From: Microcella sp.
GTDB taxonomy: Bacteria; Actinomycetota; Actinomycetes; Actinomycetales; Microbacteriaceae
Assembly (NCBI RefSeq): GCF_025808395.1
Contig: NZ_CP075524.1
Location: 2,108,001 to 2,172,000 of the forward strand
DNA: 64,000 bases
Reading direction: 5' to 3'
The position numbers and the translations under genes were made by a program. Positions 52,960 through 61,566 of the stretch are shown here, in pieces. The notes under the pieces were generated by a model. That model had not been told where the DNA came from. It saw only the letters and a program-made list of their open reading frames with translations, and did no database searches. The first letter of the stretch is position 1. Every line of letters begins with the position of its first letter.

Positions 52960-53616
52960 TCAGTCGACCCAGCCGAGCTCACGCAGCCACTCGGCGCAGT
53001 CGCGCGTCCAGTGCACAGCGGCCCCGGCGGCCTCGCCATCGGACACGCCCGCGACGAGCCCGAGCCCATGCCGCCCGTGCGGGTAGACGTGCAATGAGTG
53101 CGGCACGGCGTGGCGAGCGAGGGCGCGAGCGAGTCGATAGCTGTGCTCGACCGGAACCCCGGAGTCTTCGGCCGTGTGCCACAGGAACGTCGGGGGCATG
53201 CGGGGCGTCACGAGCCGCTCGATCGACAGCGCAGCGCGCCTCCACGGCGGCGCCCAGCGGCCGATCAGCGCGTGACGAGACCCCGCGTGCGTGGGTGTGA
53301 GCATCGACACCACCGGGTAGCACAGCACCGCCGCGTCGACGAGGCCGAGGCTTGCCGCGTGGCCGGCGAGGTGGCCGCCTGCGGAGAAGCCGAGGATGCC
53401 CACCCGCTGCACGCCATCAGCTCGCAGCTCGGCGACCCGCGAGCGCACGGCCTCGATCGGGCCGGGGTGCCTCGTCGACACGGGGTAGCGCAGCACCGAG
53501 CCGTCGAGACCGAGCGAGCGCACCCACTCGACGACGGGTTCGCCCTCGTGGCTCGCGTGATGGGTGTACCCGCCGCCCGGCAGCACGATGATGTGGGGTC
53601 GATCGGCCACGATCAC
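52960..53616 (-). CDS. Alpha/beta-hydrolase, esterase-like
   Basis: The 218-residue hydrolase has the oxyanion-hole PGGGYTHHASHEGEPVVEW and the nucleophile elbow GFSAGGHLAGH, with AEDSGVPVEHSY and PHGRHGLGLV bearing the likely Asp and His. It resembles carboxylesterases that act on acylated sugars or polyesters. GTG 53616 overlaps the serine-hydrolase stop (GTGA); the in-frame region upstream is an Arg-rich shadow. Confidence 0.85.
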   Translation of the reverse strand: MIVADRPHIIVLPGGGYTHHASHEGEPVVEWVRSLGLDGSVLRYPVSTRHPGPIEAVRSRVAELRADGVQRVGILGFSAGGHLAGHAASLGLVDAAVLCYPVVSMLTPTHAGSRHALIGRWAPPWRRAALSIERLVTPRMPPTFLWHTAEDSGVPVEHSYRLARALARHAVPHSLHVYPHGRHGLGLVAGVSDGEAAGAAVHWTRDCAEWLRELGWVD

Positions 53617-54620
53617 GCCCTCGCGAAGACGGTGTTCTGCAGTTCGTCGAAGCGCACCCCTACGTCGGGCTCGGTCGCATCGAGCCGGTTGGTGAGCAGC
53701 ACGACGCACACCCCGGTCTTCGGCGAGACCCAGAACTGGGTGCCGCTCCAGCCCGCGTGCCCGAACACGCTGTGGTCGATGAGGCCGGGCCGGCGCGGCA
53801 GGTTGAACCCGAGACCGAAGTTCTCGAACCGCTTCGCCGGGTCGGCGTCGATGATGTAGAGCCCATCGGTGAGCGGTCGCTGCATCGCGGTGAGCGTCGC
53901 CGAGCTCACGACGGCTCCATCGTCGGTCAGCAGCGAGGTGCCGATGGCGAGCAGGTCGGTGGCTCGCGCGGCGGCGCCGGCGGCGGGGTGGCGCAGACGC
54001 AGAAGATCGGCTGGGTCGTGGGCGTAGCGCGCGCCGCCGTGCAGCGCGTGCACGTCGTCGGTGTCGAACGACAGACCAGCCGCGCCGACCGCGGCCGTCA
54101 GTTCGGCGAACTCTGCCTCGAAGTCGCGCCCGGTGGCGTGCTCGATGAGGGCGGTGACGCCGGCCCACGCGAGGTTGTTGTACCGGCGGGCGGTGCCCGT
54201 GATGAACTCGAGGGGGGCGCGCTCGACGGCGTCGCGCAGGGTGGTCGCACCGCCGTGCGCGGGTGCGCCGAGCACGAGATCGACGATGCCCGATGTGTGA
54301 CTCACGAGGTGCCGCAGGGCCACCTGCGGGTGTGCGAACTCGGGTAGGGCATCCCGAAGCGGAGTGTCGACCGTGAGCAGACCGCGTTCGACCGCCCGCA
54401 TGGCGGTGAGAGCGACGAGGGGCTTGGTCACCGAATACAGCGCGAAGCGGTCGTCGACTGCGGCGGTGCGACCCTGGTCGGTGCCGAAGGCTTCGAGGTG
54501 CAGCACTCCCTTCGTGTCGGCGATGCCGAGCACGGCGACGGGCAGGCGGCCGGCGTCGACGTGTCGGCGCGTCCACTCGGCGGCGGCAGAGAACGAGGGG
54601 GTCATGGATGCTCCGCTCAC
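53613..54620 (-). CDS. Serine hydrolase, beta-lactamase class C fold
   Basis: The 335-residue protein has the SxxK motif SVTKPLVALTAM and a YxN-like region RRYNNLAWAGVTALIEHATG. Its later motif is FGHAGWSGTQFWVSPKTGVCVVLLTNR, where HAG replaces KTG as in esterase-like EstB or penicillin-binding proteins. It has no signal peptide, so a cytoplasmic esterase is more likely than a beta-lactamase. It overlaps the genes on both sides. Confidence 0.85.
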   Translation of the reverse strand: MSGASMTPSFSAAAEWTRRHVDAGRLPVAVLGIADTKGVLHLEAFGTDQGRTAAVDDRFALYSVTKPLVALTAMRAVERGLLTVDTPLRDALPEFAHPQVALRHLVSHTSGIVDLVLGAPAHGGATTLRDAVERAPLEFITGTARRYNNLAWAGVTALIEHATGRDFEAEFAELTAAVGAAGLSFDTDDVHALHGGARYAHDPADLLRLRHPAAGAAARATDLLAIGTSLLTDDGAVVSSATLTAMQRPLTDGLYIIDADPAKRFENFGLGFNLPRRPGLIDHSVFGHAGWSGTQFWVSPKTGVCVVLLTNRLDATEPDVGVRFDELQNTVFARA

Positions 54621-55540
54621 GTCAGTGCCGGCAGCACGTCGGCCGCGATGAGGTCGAGGTGCTCGAGGTCGGTCATGTCGATCGTCTGCAGGTAGACGCG
54701 ATCGACCCCCAGCTCGGTGAGAGCACCGAGCCGGTCGGCAACCTCAGTGGGAGTGCCGACGAGCCGCTCGCCGTGGTCTGACGCGGGGTCGATGCCCACG
54801 GCGGCGCAGCGCCGCGCGATCTCGGCCGCGTCACGGCCGACGACGGTCGGCCACGCGATCGAGACATCGAGCGTGGCGGGGTCGCGGTCTTCTTCGACGC
54901 AGATCGCGCGCACGTTGGCGATCACCTCGGCGAAGCTCTCGAGCGAGCGGAAGCCGATGTTGAACTCGGTGGCATAGCGAGCGGCGAGCTGGGGCGTCTT
55001 TCGCGGCCCGCCGCCGCCGACGATGACGGGCATGCGCTCTTGCACGATCTTGGGCAGCGCGGGCACGTCGACGAGCGTGTAGTGGTCGCCCTCGAACGAG
55101 AAGGTGGCGCCGTCGGGGGTGGCCCAGTAGCCGGTCATGATCGCGAGCTGCTCGTCGAGCATGCCGAACCGCTTGTCAGGAAAAGGGATGCCGAACGCCT
55201 CGTGCTCGCGCGCGTACCAACCGGTGCCCAGACCGAACTCGACGCGACCGCCCGACATCTGATCGACCTGCGCCACCTGCACAGCCAGGATGCCGGGGTG
55301 CCGGTGAGTGGCCGAGCTCACGAGGGTGCCGAGGCGAATCGTGCTCGTCTCGCGGGCGAGCCCTGCAAGGGTGGTCCACGCGTCGGTGGGGCCCGGCAGG
55401 CCGTCGTCGTCGCCCATCACGAGGTAGTGGTCGCTGCGAAACCAGGCGTGAAAACCGAGTCGTTCAGCGTGCTGTGCGTGGGCGACGATCGTGTCGTAGG
55501 TGGCGCCCTGCTGGGGCTCGGTGAAGACGCAGAACTGCAT
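54617..55540 (-). CDS. LLM-class (F420-dependent-type) oxidoreductase
   Basis: The 307-residue protein has a luciferase-like monooxygenase barrel: HAQHAERLGFHAWFRSDHYLVMGDDDGLPGPTDAWTTLAGLARETSTIRLGTLV, GGRVEFGLGTGWYAREHEAFGIPFPD and VIVGGGGPRKTPQLAARYATEFNIG. This fits the actinobacterial F420-dependent group, though FMN use cannot be excluded. It overlaps the hydrolase gene by ATGA and is likely co-transcribed with both hydrolases. Confidence 0.85.
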   Translation of the reverse strand: MQFCVFTEPQQGATYDTIVAHAQHAERLGFHAWFRSDHYLVMGDDDGLPGPTDAWTTLAGLARETSTIRLGTLVSSATHRHPGILAVQVAQVDQMSGGRVEFGLGTGWYAREHEAFGIPFPDKRFGMLDEQLAIMTGYWATPDGATFSFEGDHYTLVDVPALPKIVQERMPVIVGGGGPRKTPQLAARYATEFNIGFRSLESFAEVIANVRAICVEEDRDPATLDVSIAWPTVVGRDAAEIARRCAAVGIDPASDHGERLVGTPTEVADRLGALTELGVDRVYLQTIDMTDLEHLDLIAADVLPALT

Positions 55541-55561
55541 GAGTCGAGCCTACGGCGCGAG

Positions 55562-56428
55562 TCAGTGGCGTGAGGCCAGCACGGGTGCCCCAGCCACGTC
55601 GACTCGGGTGCAGAAGACGGCGCCCGCGTGAGGCTCGAGTGCGCGATCGATCTTGACCGACGAGGTCGTGATGAACAGCGTGCGGCCGTCGTCGCCACCG
55701 AGCGTGCACGCGGTGACGTGGCTCACCGGCAGCGTGACGACGTCGGTGAGCTCGCCGTCTGCCGTGTAGCGATGCACGGCAGAGCCGCCCCACAGCGCGA
55801 CCCAGATGCCACCCTCGACGTCGACGCACAGGCCGTCTGGGGTGCCCTCGGCGGGGTCGATCTCGACGACCACCTCGTAGTCTGCCCACGGGCCATCGTC
55901 GGCGGGCAGCCGATAGCGGCGCACCTGCTGCGTCGGCGAGTCGACATACACCGCGCTCGCGCCGTCGGCGCCGAACGCGAGCCCGTTCGAGATGGTGACG
56001 CCGTCGAGCACCGTGGTGGTCGACCCGTCGAGCTCGAGGCGGTGCAGCGAGCCTCGACCCTCAGCGGCGTCGTAGGCCATCGTTCCGCAGAGAAATCGAC
56101 CCTGGGTGTCGCACGCGCCGTCATTCATGCGCACGCTAGGGTCGCTCCATATCTCGGGCAGCGTCGAGAGGTCGCCCTCGGCCGACAGCAGCGCGAAGCC
56201 GCGCTCGACGGCGATCACGAGCCCACCGTCGACCCGCGGGCGGAAGGCTGCGGCGACGTCGCCGACGCGCAGCCGTTCGACGAGGGCGCCCGAGCCGTCG
56301 ATCGTCACGATCTCGCCCGCGAGCATGTCGACGAATCGCAGCTGACCGGTGGCATCGAACCAGACCGGACCTTCGCCGTGCTCGGCCAGAACGTCGGTGA
56401 GAAGGGTGGCTGCTCGCGTGTCGACCAT
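55562..56428 (-). CDS. SMP-30/gluconolactonase-type sugar lactonase
   Basis: The 288-residue six-bladed propeller protein has the metal residues of the SMP-30 family: HGEGPVWFDA (Glu), RMNDGACDTQGRF (Asn), TISNGLAFGADG (Asn) and TPDGLCVDVEGGIWVALWGG (Asp). It likely hydrolyses an aldonolactone. It follows an MFS exporter gene (leftward) by 24 bases and probably shares its mRNA. Confidence 0.88.
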   Translation of the reverse strand: MVDTRAATLLTDVLAEHGEGPVWFDATGQLRFVDMLAGEIVTIDGSGALVERLRVGDVAAAFRPRVDGGLVIAVERGFALLSAEGDLSTLPEIWSDPSVRMNDGACDTQGRFLCGTMAYDAAEGRGSLHRLELDGSTTTVLDGVTISNGLAFGADGASAVYVDSPTQQVRRYRLPADDGPWADYEVVVEIDPAEGTPDGLCVDVEGGIWVALWGGSAVHRYTADGELTDVVTLPVSHVTACTLGGDDGRTLFITTSSVKIDRALEPHAGAVFCTRVDVAGAPVLASRH

Positions 56429-56452
56429 GGTGTCGACCCTAACGTCGTAGCC

Positions 56453-57799
56453 CTAACGCTCGGCGGGAGTGATGCGCGAGCTCGCCACGATCGACACAAT
56501 CGACTCGCCGCGTCTGAGCCGCACCTGCAGCCGCAACGAGCCCGAGCGGGCGATGAGAATGCCGATGACGACACCTGCGAGCGCGGGCACCGAGCCCGAG
56601 ATGACGAGCGCGGTCTGGGGCCCGAGCAGCTCTGCGAGGCTGCCCATGAGCGGCCCGCCGATGGCCTGCCCGCCGACCATGATGATGACGTAGAACGACA
56701 TGACGCGGCCCCGGATGCCCGGGTTGCAGCTCAGCTGCACGAGCGAGTCGGCCATGATCGCGTAGACGAGTCTGGCGATGCCGACTCCGACGAGCAGCGC
56801 GAGAAAGACGGCGTACCAGGGCGCCAGCCCGGCCATGGCCTGCAGGCTTCCGTAGATGATGACCGCGGTGATGATGGTGCGCAGGCGCAGCGTGCGCAGC
56901 CGCGTCGACAGCAGAGCGCCGGTGAGGGCGCCGACGGCGACGAGCGAGGTGTAGAGCCCGTACCCGGTCGAGCCCGTCTCGTAGACCTCGTTGGCGAAGC
57001 CGGTGAGAATCACGGGCAGCGGCATGCCGAAGACGGCGACGAACATGAGCATGAGCATCGGCCAGAAGATGGTCGGCTTCGAGCGGGCGTACCGCAGAGC
57101 TTGACGAATCTGGCCGCTCTGCCGCGGCTGCACCGGAAGGATGCGCAATTCGTCGCTGCGCAGCGTGGCGAGGGTGATGACGACCACGGTCGCCGCGATC
57201 GCGTTGGCGCCGATGGCCCAGCCCGACCCGGCGACGGCGATGATGACGCCGGCGACGGCCGGCCCGATAAAGCCGCCGAAGTGGAAGACCGAGGCGTTGA
57301 GGCTGATGGCGTTCTGCAGCAGCTTCGGCTCGACCATCTCGCTCACGAGCACGACGCGGGCGGGGCTCTCGACGACGAAGACGCAGCCGATCACCGCCGA
57401 GATGACGTACACGTGCCACAGTTCGACGACGCCGGTCAGGGCGAGTGTGGCGAGCAGCGCGCTCAGGGCGCCGAAGACCGAGTAGACGACCATGAGCAGC
57501 TTGCGCTTCGAGAAGCGGTCGGCGATGACGGCGCCGTACGGCCCCAGCAGCAGCATCGGGCCCCACTGCAAGAAGACGGTCAGACCGACGGCGGCGATGT
57601 TGCCGGTGATCTCGAGCACGAGCCAGTCGGTGGCGATGCGCTGCATCCACCCAGCAGTGTGGGCGAGCAGCTGCGAGCCCTGAAACCGGCGGTAGTTGAG
57701 CACCTGCAGCGATGAGAACGAGTCGCGCAGGCTCGGAGTTCCGCGGTGCACCGGAATCGGCTCGGTGGGCGGAAACGCTGGAGCGGTGGGATTCGGCAC
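56453..57799 (-). CDS. MFS exporter (EntS-like)
   Basis: The 448-residue protein has about 12 membrane helices and the MFS_3 pattern: NYRRFQGSQLLAHTAGWMQRIATDWLVLEITG near the start and GPYGAVIADRFSKRKLLMVVYS as the loop-2 motif. The tail carries GIRGRVMSFYVIIMVGGQAIGGPLMGSLAE. EntS-type members export siderophores or drugs. It is divergent from a LysR gene with a palindrome between them, which suggests LysR control. Confidence 0.85.
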   Translation of the reverse strand: MPNPTAPAFPPTEPIPVHRGTPSLRDSFSSLQVLNYRRFQGSQLLAHTAGWMQRIATDWLVLEITGNIAAVGLTVFLQWGPMLLLGPYGAVIADRFSKRKLLMVVYSVFGALSALLATLALTGVVELWHVYVISAVIGCVFVVESPARVVLVSEMVEPKLLQNAISLNASVFHFGGFIGPAVAGVIIAVAGSGWAIGANAIAATVVVITLATLRSDELRILPVQPRQSGQIRQALRYARSKPTIFWPMLMLMFVAVFGMPLPVILTGFANEVYETGSTGYGLYTSLVAVGALTGALLSTRLRTLRLRTIITAVIIYGSLQAMAGLAPWYAVFLALLVGVGIARLVYAIMADSLVQLSCNPGIRGRVMSFYVIIMVGGQAIGGPLMGSLAELLGPQTALVISGSVPALAGVVIGILIARSGSLRLQVRLRRGESIVSIVASSRITPAER

Positions 57800-57836
57800 G
57801 GTTCTTCAGTCGCGAGCGGTGGGCAGTGCATCCACC

Positions 57837-57857
57837 CTATGGTCGCCCCGGCCATAG
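57837..57857. promoter_or_regulatory. Candidate LysR operator
   Basis: A 21-base palindrome, CTATGG (57837-57842) with CCATAG (57852-57857) around nine bases, lies between the MFS and LysR genes. Its length and ATAG ends fit a LysR-type regulator site. It is 40 bases from the LysR start and 37 bases from the MFS start. Confidence 0.5.
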
Positions 57858-57897
57858 CGAGCAATAATGACGGCTATAAGTGACATGACGAAACGCA

Positions 57898-58755
57898 ATG
57901 AAAGGCGGCACCGTGCTCGACCCCGTGTTCTTGCGCAGCTTCGTAGCCGTCGCCGATCTGGGCAGCTTCACCCGAGCCGCCGTGGCCCTGTCGCTCAGTC
58001 AGCCCACGATCAGCCAGCACGTGCGCAAGCTCGAGGCAGCGTGCGACCGCACTCTCATCGATCGCGACACGCGCGCGGTGCGTTTGACCGATGACGGGGA
58101 TGCCCTGCTCGGGTTCGCGCGCACCATTCTCGCCGCGCACGATCAGGCGGTCGGATACTTTCGCGGCTCAGCCATGCGCGGGCGCTTGCGGTTCGGCGCC
58201 GCCGACGATCTCGCCCTCACCCAGCTGCCGCAGGTGCTGCGCGACTTTCGCCAGTCGAACCCGCAGATCACCCTCGAGCTCACGGTGGGGCAGAGCGGTG
58301 CCCTCATCAGGCGCCTCGAGGCCAGCCAGCTCGACCTGGTGTACGTCAAGCACGAGAGCGGCGAGACCACGGGCAGGCGCGTGCGGCGAGACCGCATGGT
58401 GTGGGTGGCCCACCGCGGGTTCGTCATGCCGCAGGCCGGCCCGGTGCCGCTCATCGCCTACCCCAACCCGAGCCTGTCGCGCACGCGCGCGATCGACGCG
58501 CTCGAGAGTGCCGGCCGAACGTGGCGGGTCACGTGCACGGTGCGCGAGGTGAACGGTGCACTCGCAGCGGTGCGTGCGGGACTCGGCGTGGCGGTGTTTC
58601 CGTCGTCGTTGATTCCGGGCGACCTCGCCGCCCTGCCGTCGACCCTCGAGCTGCCCGAGCTCGGCGAAGTCGACTTCACGCTGCTGGCGCGCGTCGGGGC
58701 TGCAGAAGACCCCATCGCTGCACTCAGTGCCGCGATCGTCGAACGGTCGGGGTGA
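57898..58755 (+). CDS. LysR-family regulator
   Basis: The 285-residue protein has the LysR winged helix (DPVFLRSFVAVADLGSFTRAAVALSLSQPTISQHVRKLEAACDRTLIDRD, residues 8-58) and a substrate-binding domain (GRLRFGAADDLALTQLPQVLRDFRQSNPQITLELTVGQSGALIRRLEASQLDLVYVKHESGE). It probably regulates the divergent MFS/SMP-30 genes. ATG 57898 is used. Confidence 0.9.
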   Translation: MKGGTVLDPVFLRSFVAVADLGSFTRAAVALSLSQPTISQHVRKLEAACDRTLIDRDTRAVRLTDDGDALLGFARTILAAHDQAVGYFRGSAMRGRLRFGAADDLALTQLPQVLRDFRQSNPQITLELTVGQSGALIRRLEASQLDLVYVKHESGETTGRRVRRDRMVWVAHRGFVMPQAGPVPLIAYPNPSLSRTRAIDALESAGRTWRVTCTVREVNGALAAVRAGLGVAVFPSSLIPGDLAALPSTLELPELGEVDFTLLARVGAAEDPIAALSAAIVERSG

Positions 58756-58764
58756 GCGCTGCCG

Positions 58765-59340
58765 CTATCGCGAGCTGACGACGTCGAGCACGGTGCGCAC
58801 TCGCGGAAGGGCATCCTGCACTCGATGCACGAGATCGGGGCCGTCGTCGTCGGCGAGCCAGGTGTGCAGCGAGCGCACGAACAGGGCGAAGCCGATGGCC
58901 GAGAGCACGTCGGCGTGCTCGGCGGCAAACCCGCGCTCGATGAGCGCCTCGGTGACCGCCTGCTGCCAGCGCGCCTGCTTGGCGAGCTCGCGGCCGGTGA
59001 GTGAGACCTCGGTGTCGACGATGCGCTGCCGGGCGCGCAGGACGTCGCGCCCCGGTTGCATGGCCTCGGCGAGCGAGGTCAGCGCGCGGTTCATGAGGTG
59101 CTCGGCCGACACCGGCCCGGTCGGTTCGAGAATCGTCGCGATGAGGTGCGGCATGAGCGAGTCGTCGTCGGAGAACAGCACCTCTTCTTTGTCGCCGAAG
59201 TGTCGAAAGAAGGTGCGCGCCGTCACCCCGGCCCGCGCGGCGATCTCGTCGATCGTCGTCGCCCCGTAGCCGCGCTCGACGAAGAGACCGAGCGCAGCAT
59301 CGACGAGTCGAGCGCGAGAGTCGGTGGGCCATCGGGGCAT
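58765..59340 (-). CDS. TetR-family regulator of the divergent SDR
   Basis: The 191-residue protein has the TetR helix-turn-helix ARLVDAALGLFVERGYGATTIDEIAARAGVTARTFFRHFGDKEEVLF and a helical effector domain of unknown specificity. It is divergent from an SDR gene with a palindrome 34 bases upstream of its own start, so it likely represses both genes. Confidence 0.88.
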   Translation of the reverse strand: MPRWPTDSRARLVDAALGLFVERGYGATTIDEIAARAGVTARTFFRHFGDKEEVLFSDDDSLMPHLIATILEPTGPVSAEHLMNRALTSLAEAMQPGRDVLRARQRIVDTEVSLTGRELAKQARWQQAVTEALIERGFAAEHADVLSAIGFALFVRSLHTWLADDDGPDLVHRVQDALPRVRTVLDVVSSR

Positions 59341-59373
59341 GCGGCAACTCTAGTGTCGGTCGAGACCCAGTTG

Positions 59374-59388
59374 TGTCAGTTCATGACA
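59374..59388. promoter_or_regulatory. Candidate TetR operator
   Basis: TGTCAGTTCATGACA is an inverted repeat of TGTCA and TGACA around five bases. A related TGACAGTTTCTGACA occurs within the first codons of the SDR gene (from base 59407). Both half-site families suggest one repressor target area. Confidence 0.5.
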
Positions 59389-59405
59389 TCACCTATTCTG
59401 CAGCT

Positions 59406-60389
59406 ATGACAGTTTCTGACATCACTCGTCCCACCGTCCTCCTCACCGGCCCGACCAGCGGCATCGGCGTCGGAATGCTCCGCGCGCTCCTGCGGCACCC
59501 CTCCCGCCCCCACCTGCTGCTGCTCGCCCGCAATGCGACTGCTCTGGATGCCGCACTCGAGCAGGCGCGAATCGCGGGGCTCACTGCCCACGGAGTGCGG
59601 GTCGACCTCGCCGACCTCGCCTCGGTGCAGCGGGCGCTCGCCGAGGGGCGAGCCCTCATCGATGCAGGAGTGATCGCTCCGATCGATGCGGCCCTGCTCA
59701 ACGCCGGCACGCAGTTCATGTCGCGCGCGAAGCGCGGCGAGCAGGGCCATGAGCGCACCTTCACCGTCAACGTCATCGCTCAGCATCTGCTCGTGACCGG
59801 CCTCGAGCCGCTGCTGGCACCGCGTGGGCACGTCGTGGTGATGGGCTCGTCGACGCACCGCGGCAAGAAGCAGTCGTTCAATCTCATCCCCGACCCGCAG
59901 TGGCAGGCGCCCGCCGAGCTCGCCACCGCCGACCCGCACGAGGCCCCGACCGAGGCCGCCGGGCGTGAGCGCGGCGGCATCGCCTACGCCTCGAGCAAGC
60001 TCGCGCTCGTCACCGCGGCGCACGTCTGGGCCGAGCGGCTCGCCGCGACGGGTCGACGTCTCAACACGTACGACCCCGGGCTGACGGTCGGCACCGGCCT
60101 CGTGCGCGACATGTCGGCCTTCCGCTACTGGGTGTGGAAGAACATCATGCCCATCATGGCGCTGCACCCCAAGGCGACCACCTCGCGCATCACGGGGCGG
60201 CACGCGGTTGCGCTCGCCCTCGGCGATACCCACATTGGTGTGAACGACGGCTATGTCGAGATCGGCAAGCTGACCCAGGCCGAGCAGGTGACCTTCGATG
60301 CTGAGCGCCAACGAGGTCTCGTGCGCTGGCTCGACGAGGTCACCGGGCCCTTCACGGCGATCGACAAGACTGCGCGGGCATCGAGCTAG
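59406..60389 (+). CDS. SDR-family oxidoreductase (retinol-dehydrogenase-like)
   Basis: The 327-residue protein has the nucleotide motif TGPTSGIG (about residues 12-19), catalytic Ser in VMGSSTHRG and the Tyr/Lys pair YASSKLAL. It lacks the insertion seen in the mycofactocin-type SDRs, so it probably uses exchangeable NAD(P). ATG 59406 is chosen; an in-frame start 33 bases earlier would lie in the operator. Substrate unknown. Confidence 0.85.
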   Translation: MTVSDITRPTVLLTGPTSGIGVGMLRALLRHPSRPHLLLLARNATALDAALEQARIAGLTAHGVRVDLADLASVQRALAEGRALIDAGVIAPIDAALLNAGTQFMSRAKRGEQGHERTFTVNVIAQHLLVTGLEPLLAPRGHVVVMGSSTHRGKKQSFNLIPDPQWQAPAELATADPHEAPTEAAGRERGGIAYASSKLALVTAAHVWAERLAATGRRLNTYDPGLTVGTGLVRDMSAFRYWVWKNIMPIMALHPKATTSRITGRHAVALALGDTHIGVNDGYVEIGKLTQAEQVTFDAERQRGLVRWLDEVTGPFTAIDKTARASS

Positions 60390-60531
60390 GTGCGTGAGGG
60401 CCTTGCTCTCCGAGCGACCACGACAGAGAGTGAGTGCCGTGTCAACCCGTTGATGCGATGTCGGCGACGCGAGACAGTGACGAGCATGACTCGCTCGCGG
60501 CACTGCCCGTTTCACATCGAAAGCTGACTGC

Positions 60532-61566
60532 ATGACCTCGCTACCGGCGGTGACCATCGACTCGACACCGCACGACGCGGGGCCGATGACGGTGCTCGCC
60601 GCTCGCCACGCCCCGCGTGAGCTCGACGACTCACTCGCGACTGCCCAAGCACTGGGCCGAGTCTTCACCGCTGCTCCCCGCCGCGACCTGATCGACGAAT
60701 GGGAGGCCCTCGCGACGCTCGCGTCAGTCGACGTCGGTGCAGCGCGCACCATCGAGCCGCACATCGACGCCCTCTCGATTCTGCGGGATGCTCGCCGCAC
60801 GGCGTTCGACGGCTTCGAGGTGACGGCACTGCTGTGGGGAGTGTTCGCGGCAGAGGGAGGCGACGAGCCACTCGTCGCGACGCCGAGTGGGCAGACTGCG
60901 ACGCTCGACGGTGTGAAGCCGTGGTGCTCGTTGGCAGGCCGTCTCGATGCCGCGCTCGTCACGGCGCGCGTCGAGGGCGACGACGAGCGCTCGCTGTTCG
61001 CGGTGCATCTCGACGAGGGAGTCACCGTCGACGACTCGGCGTGGGTAGCACGAGGGCTCACCGAGATTCCGAGCGCACCGGTGCGCTTCACCGCAGTGAG
61101 GGCGGTGCCCGTCGGCGGGCCTGGGTGGTATCTGCAGAGGCCGGGGTTCGCATGGGGCGGTGTCGGGGTCGCCGCCTGCTGGTACGGAGGGGCCGTCGGC
61201 ATCGCCCGCGCCGTGCTCCACGCTGCGGCAGCATCGCGCGACCCCCACGCTCTCGCACATCTCGGTGCCGTGGACGAGTTGCTGCACTCCGCTCGACGAG
61301 CGATCGCTGAGGCCGCCGAACTGGCGACGCTCGACGACGGAGCCCATCGACTGACCGCCAAGCGCGTGCGGGCGACCGTCGCCCGTGTCTGCGATGAGAT
61401 CATCGATCGCGCGCACCGAGTGCTCGGCCCTGCGCCGCTCGCGCTCGACGTCGAGTACACGAAGCGAGTCGCCGACCTGCAGCTCTATGTGCGCCAGCAT
61501 CGCGCCGAGCGAGATCTCGCTTCGCTCGGTGCGTCTCTGACCGACAGCGAGCGACGCCCATGGTGA
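60532..61566 (+). CDS. Acyl-CoA dehydrogenase-like protein of the PIG-L/GT2 cassette
   Basis: The 344-residue protein has a weak acyl-CoA dehydrogenase fold: a helical N-terminal part, ATLDGVKPWCSLAGRLDAALVTARVEGDDERSLFAVHLDEGVTVD in the middle beta domain, and a C-terminal bundle with RVCDEIIDRAHRVLGPAPLALDVEYTKRVADLQLYVRQHRAERDL. The protein is short, and the catalytic Glu and FAD residues are not clear. It starts the cassette; the stop overlaps the next start by seven bases. The gap before it (60390-60531) has no recognisable promoter. Confidence 0.75.
   Translation: MTSLPAVTIDSTPHDAGPMTVLAARHAPRELDDSLATAQALGRVFTAAPRRDLIDEWEALATLASVDVGAARTIEPHIDALSILRDARRTAFDGFEVTALLWGVFAAEGGDEPLVATPSGQTATLDGVKPWCSLAGRLDAALVTARVEGDDERSLFAVHLDEGVTVDDSAWVARGLTEIPSAPVRFTAVRAVPVGGPGWYLQRPGFAWGGVGVAACWYGGAVGIARAVLHAAAASRDPHALAHLGAVDELLHSARRAIAEAAELATLDDGAHRLTAKRVRATVARVCDEIIDRAHRVLGPAPLALDVEYTKRVADLQLYVRQHRAERDLASLGASLTDSERRPW

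Noticed and set aside
55628..57715. Long open frame antisense to the SMP-30 and MFS genes
   Set aside because: Low-complexity Asp/His/Arg-rich composition opposite two recognised genes; no motifs or ribosome binding site.
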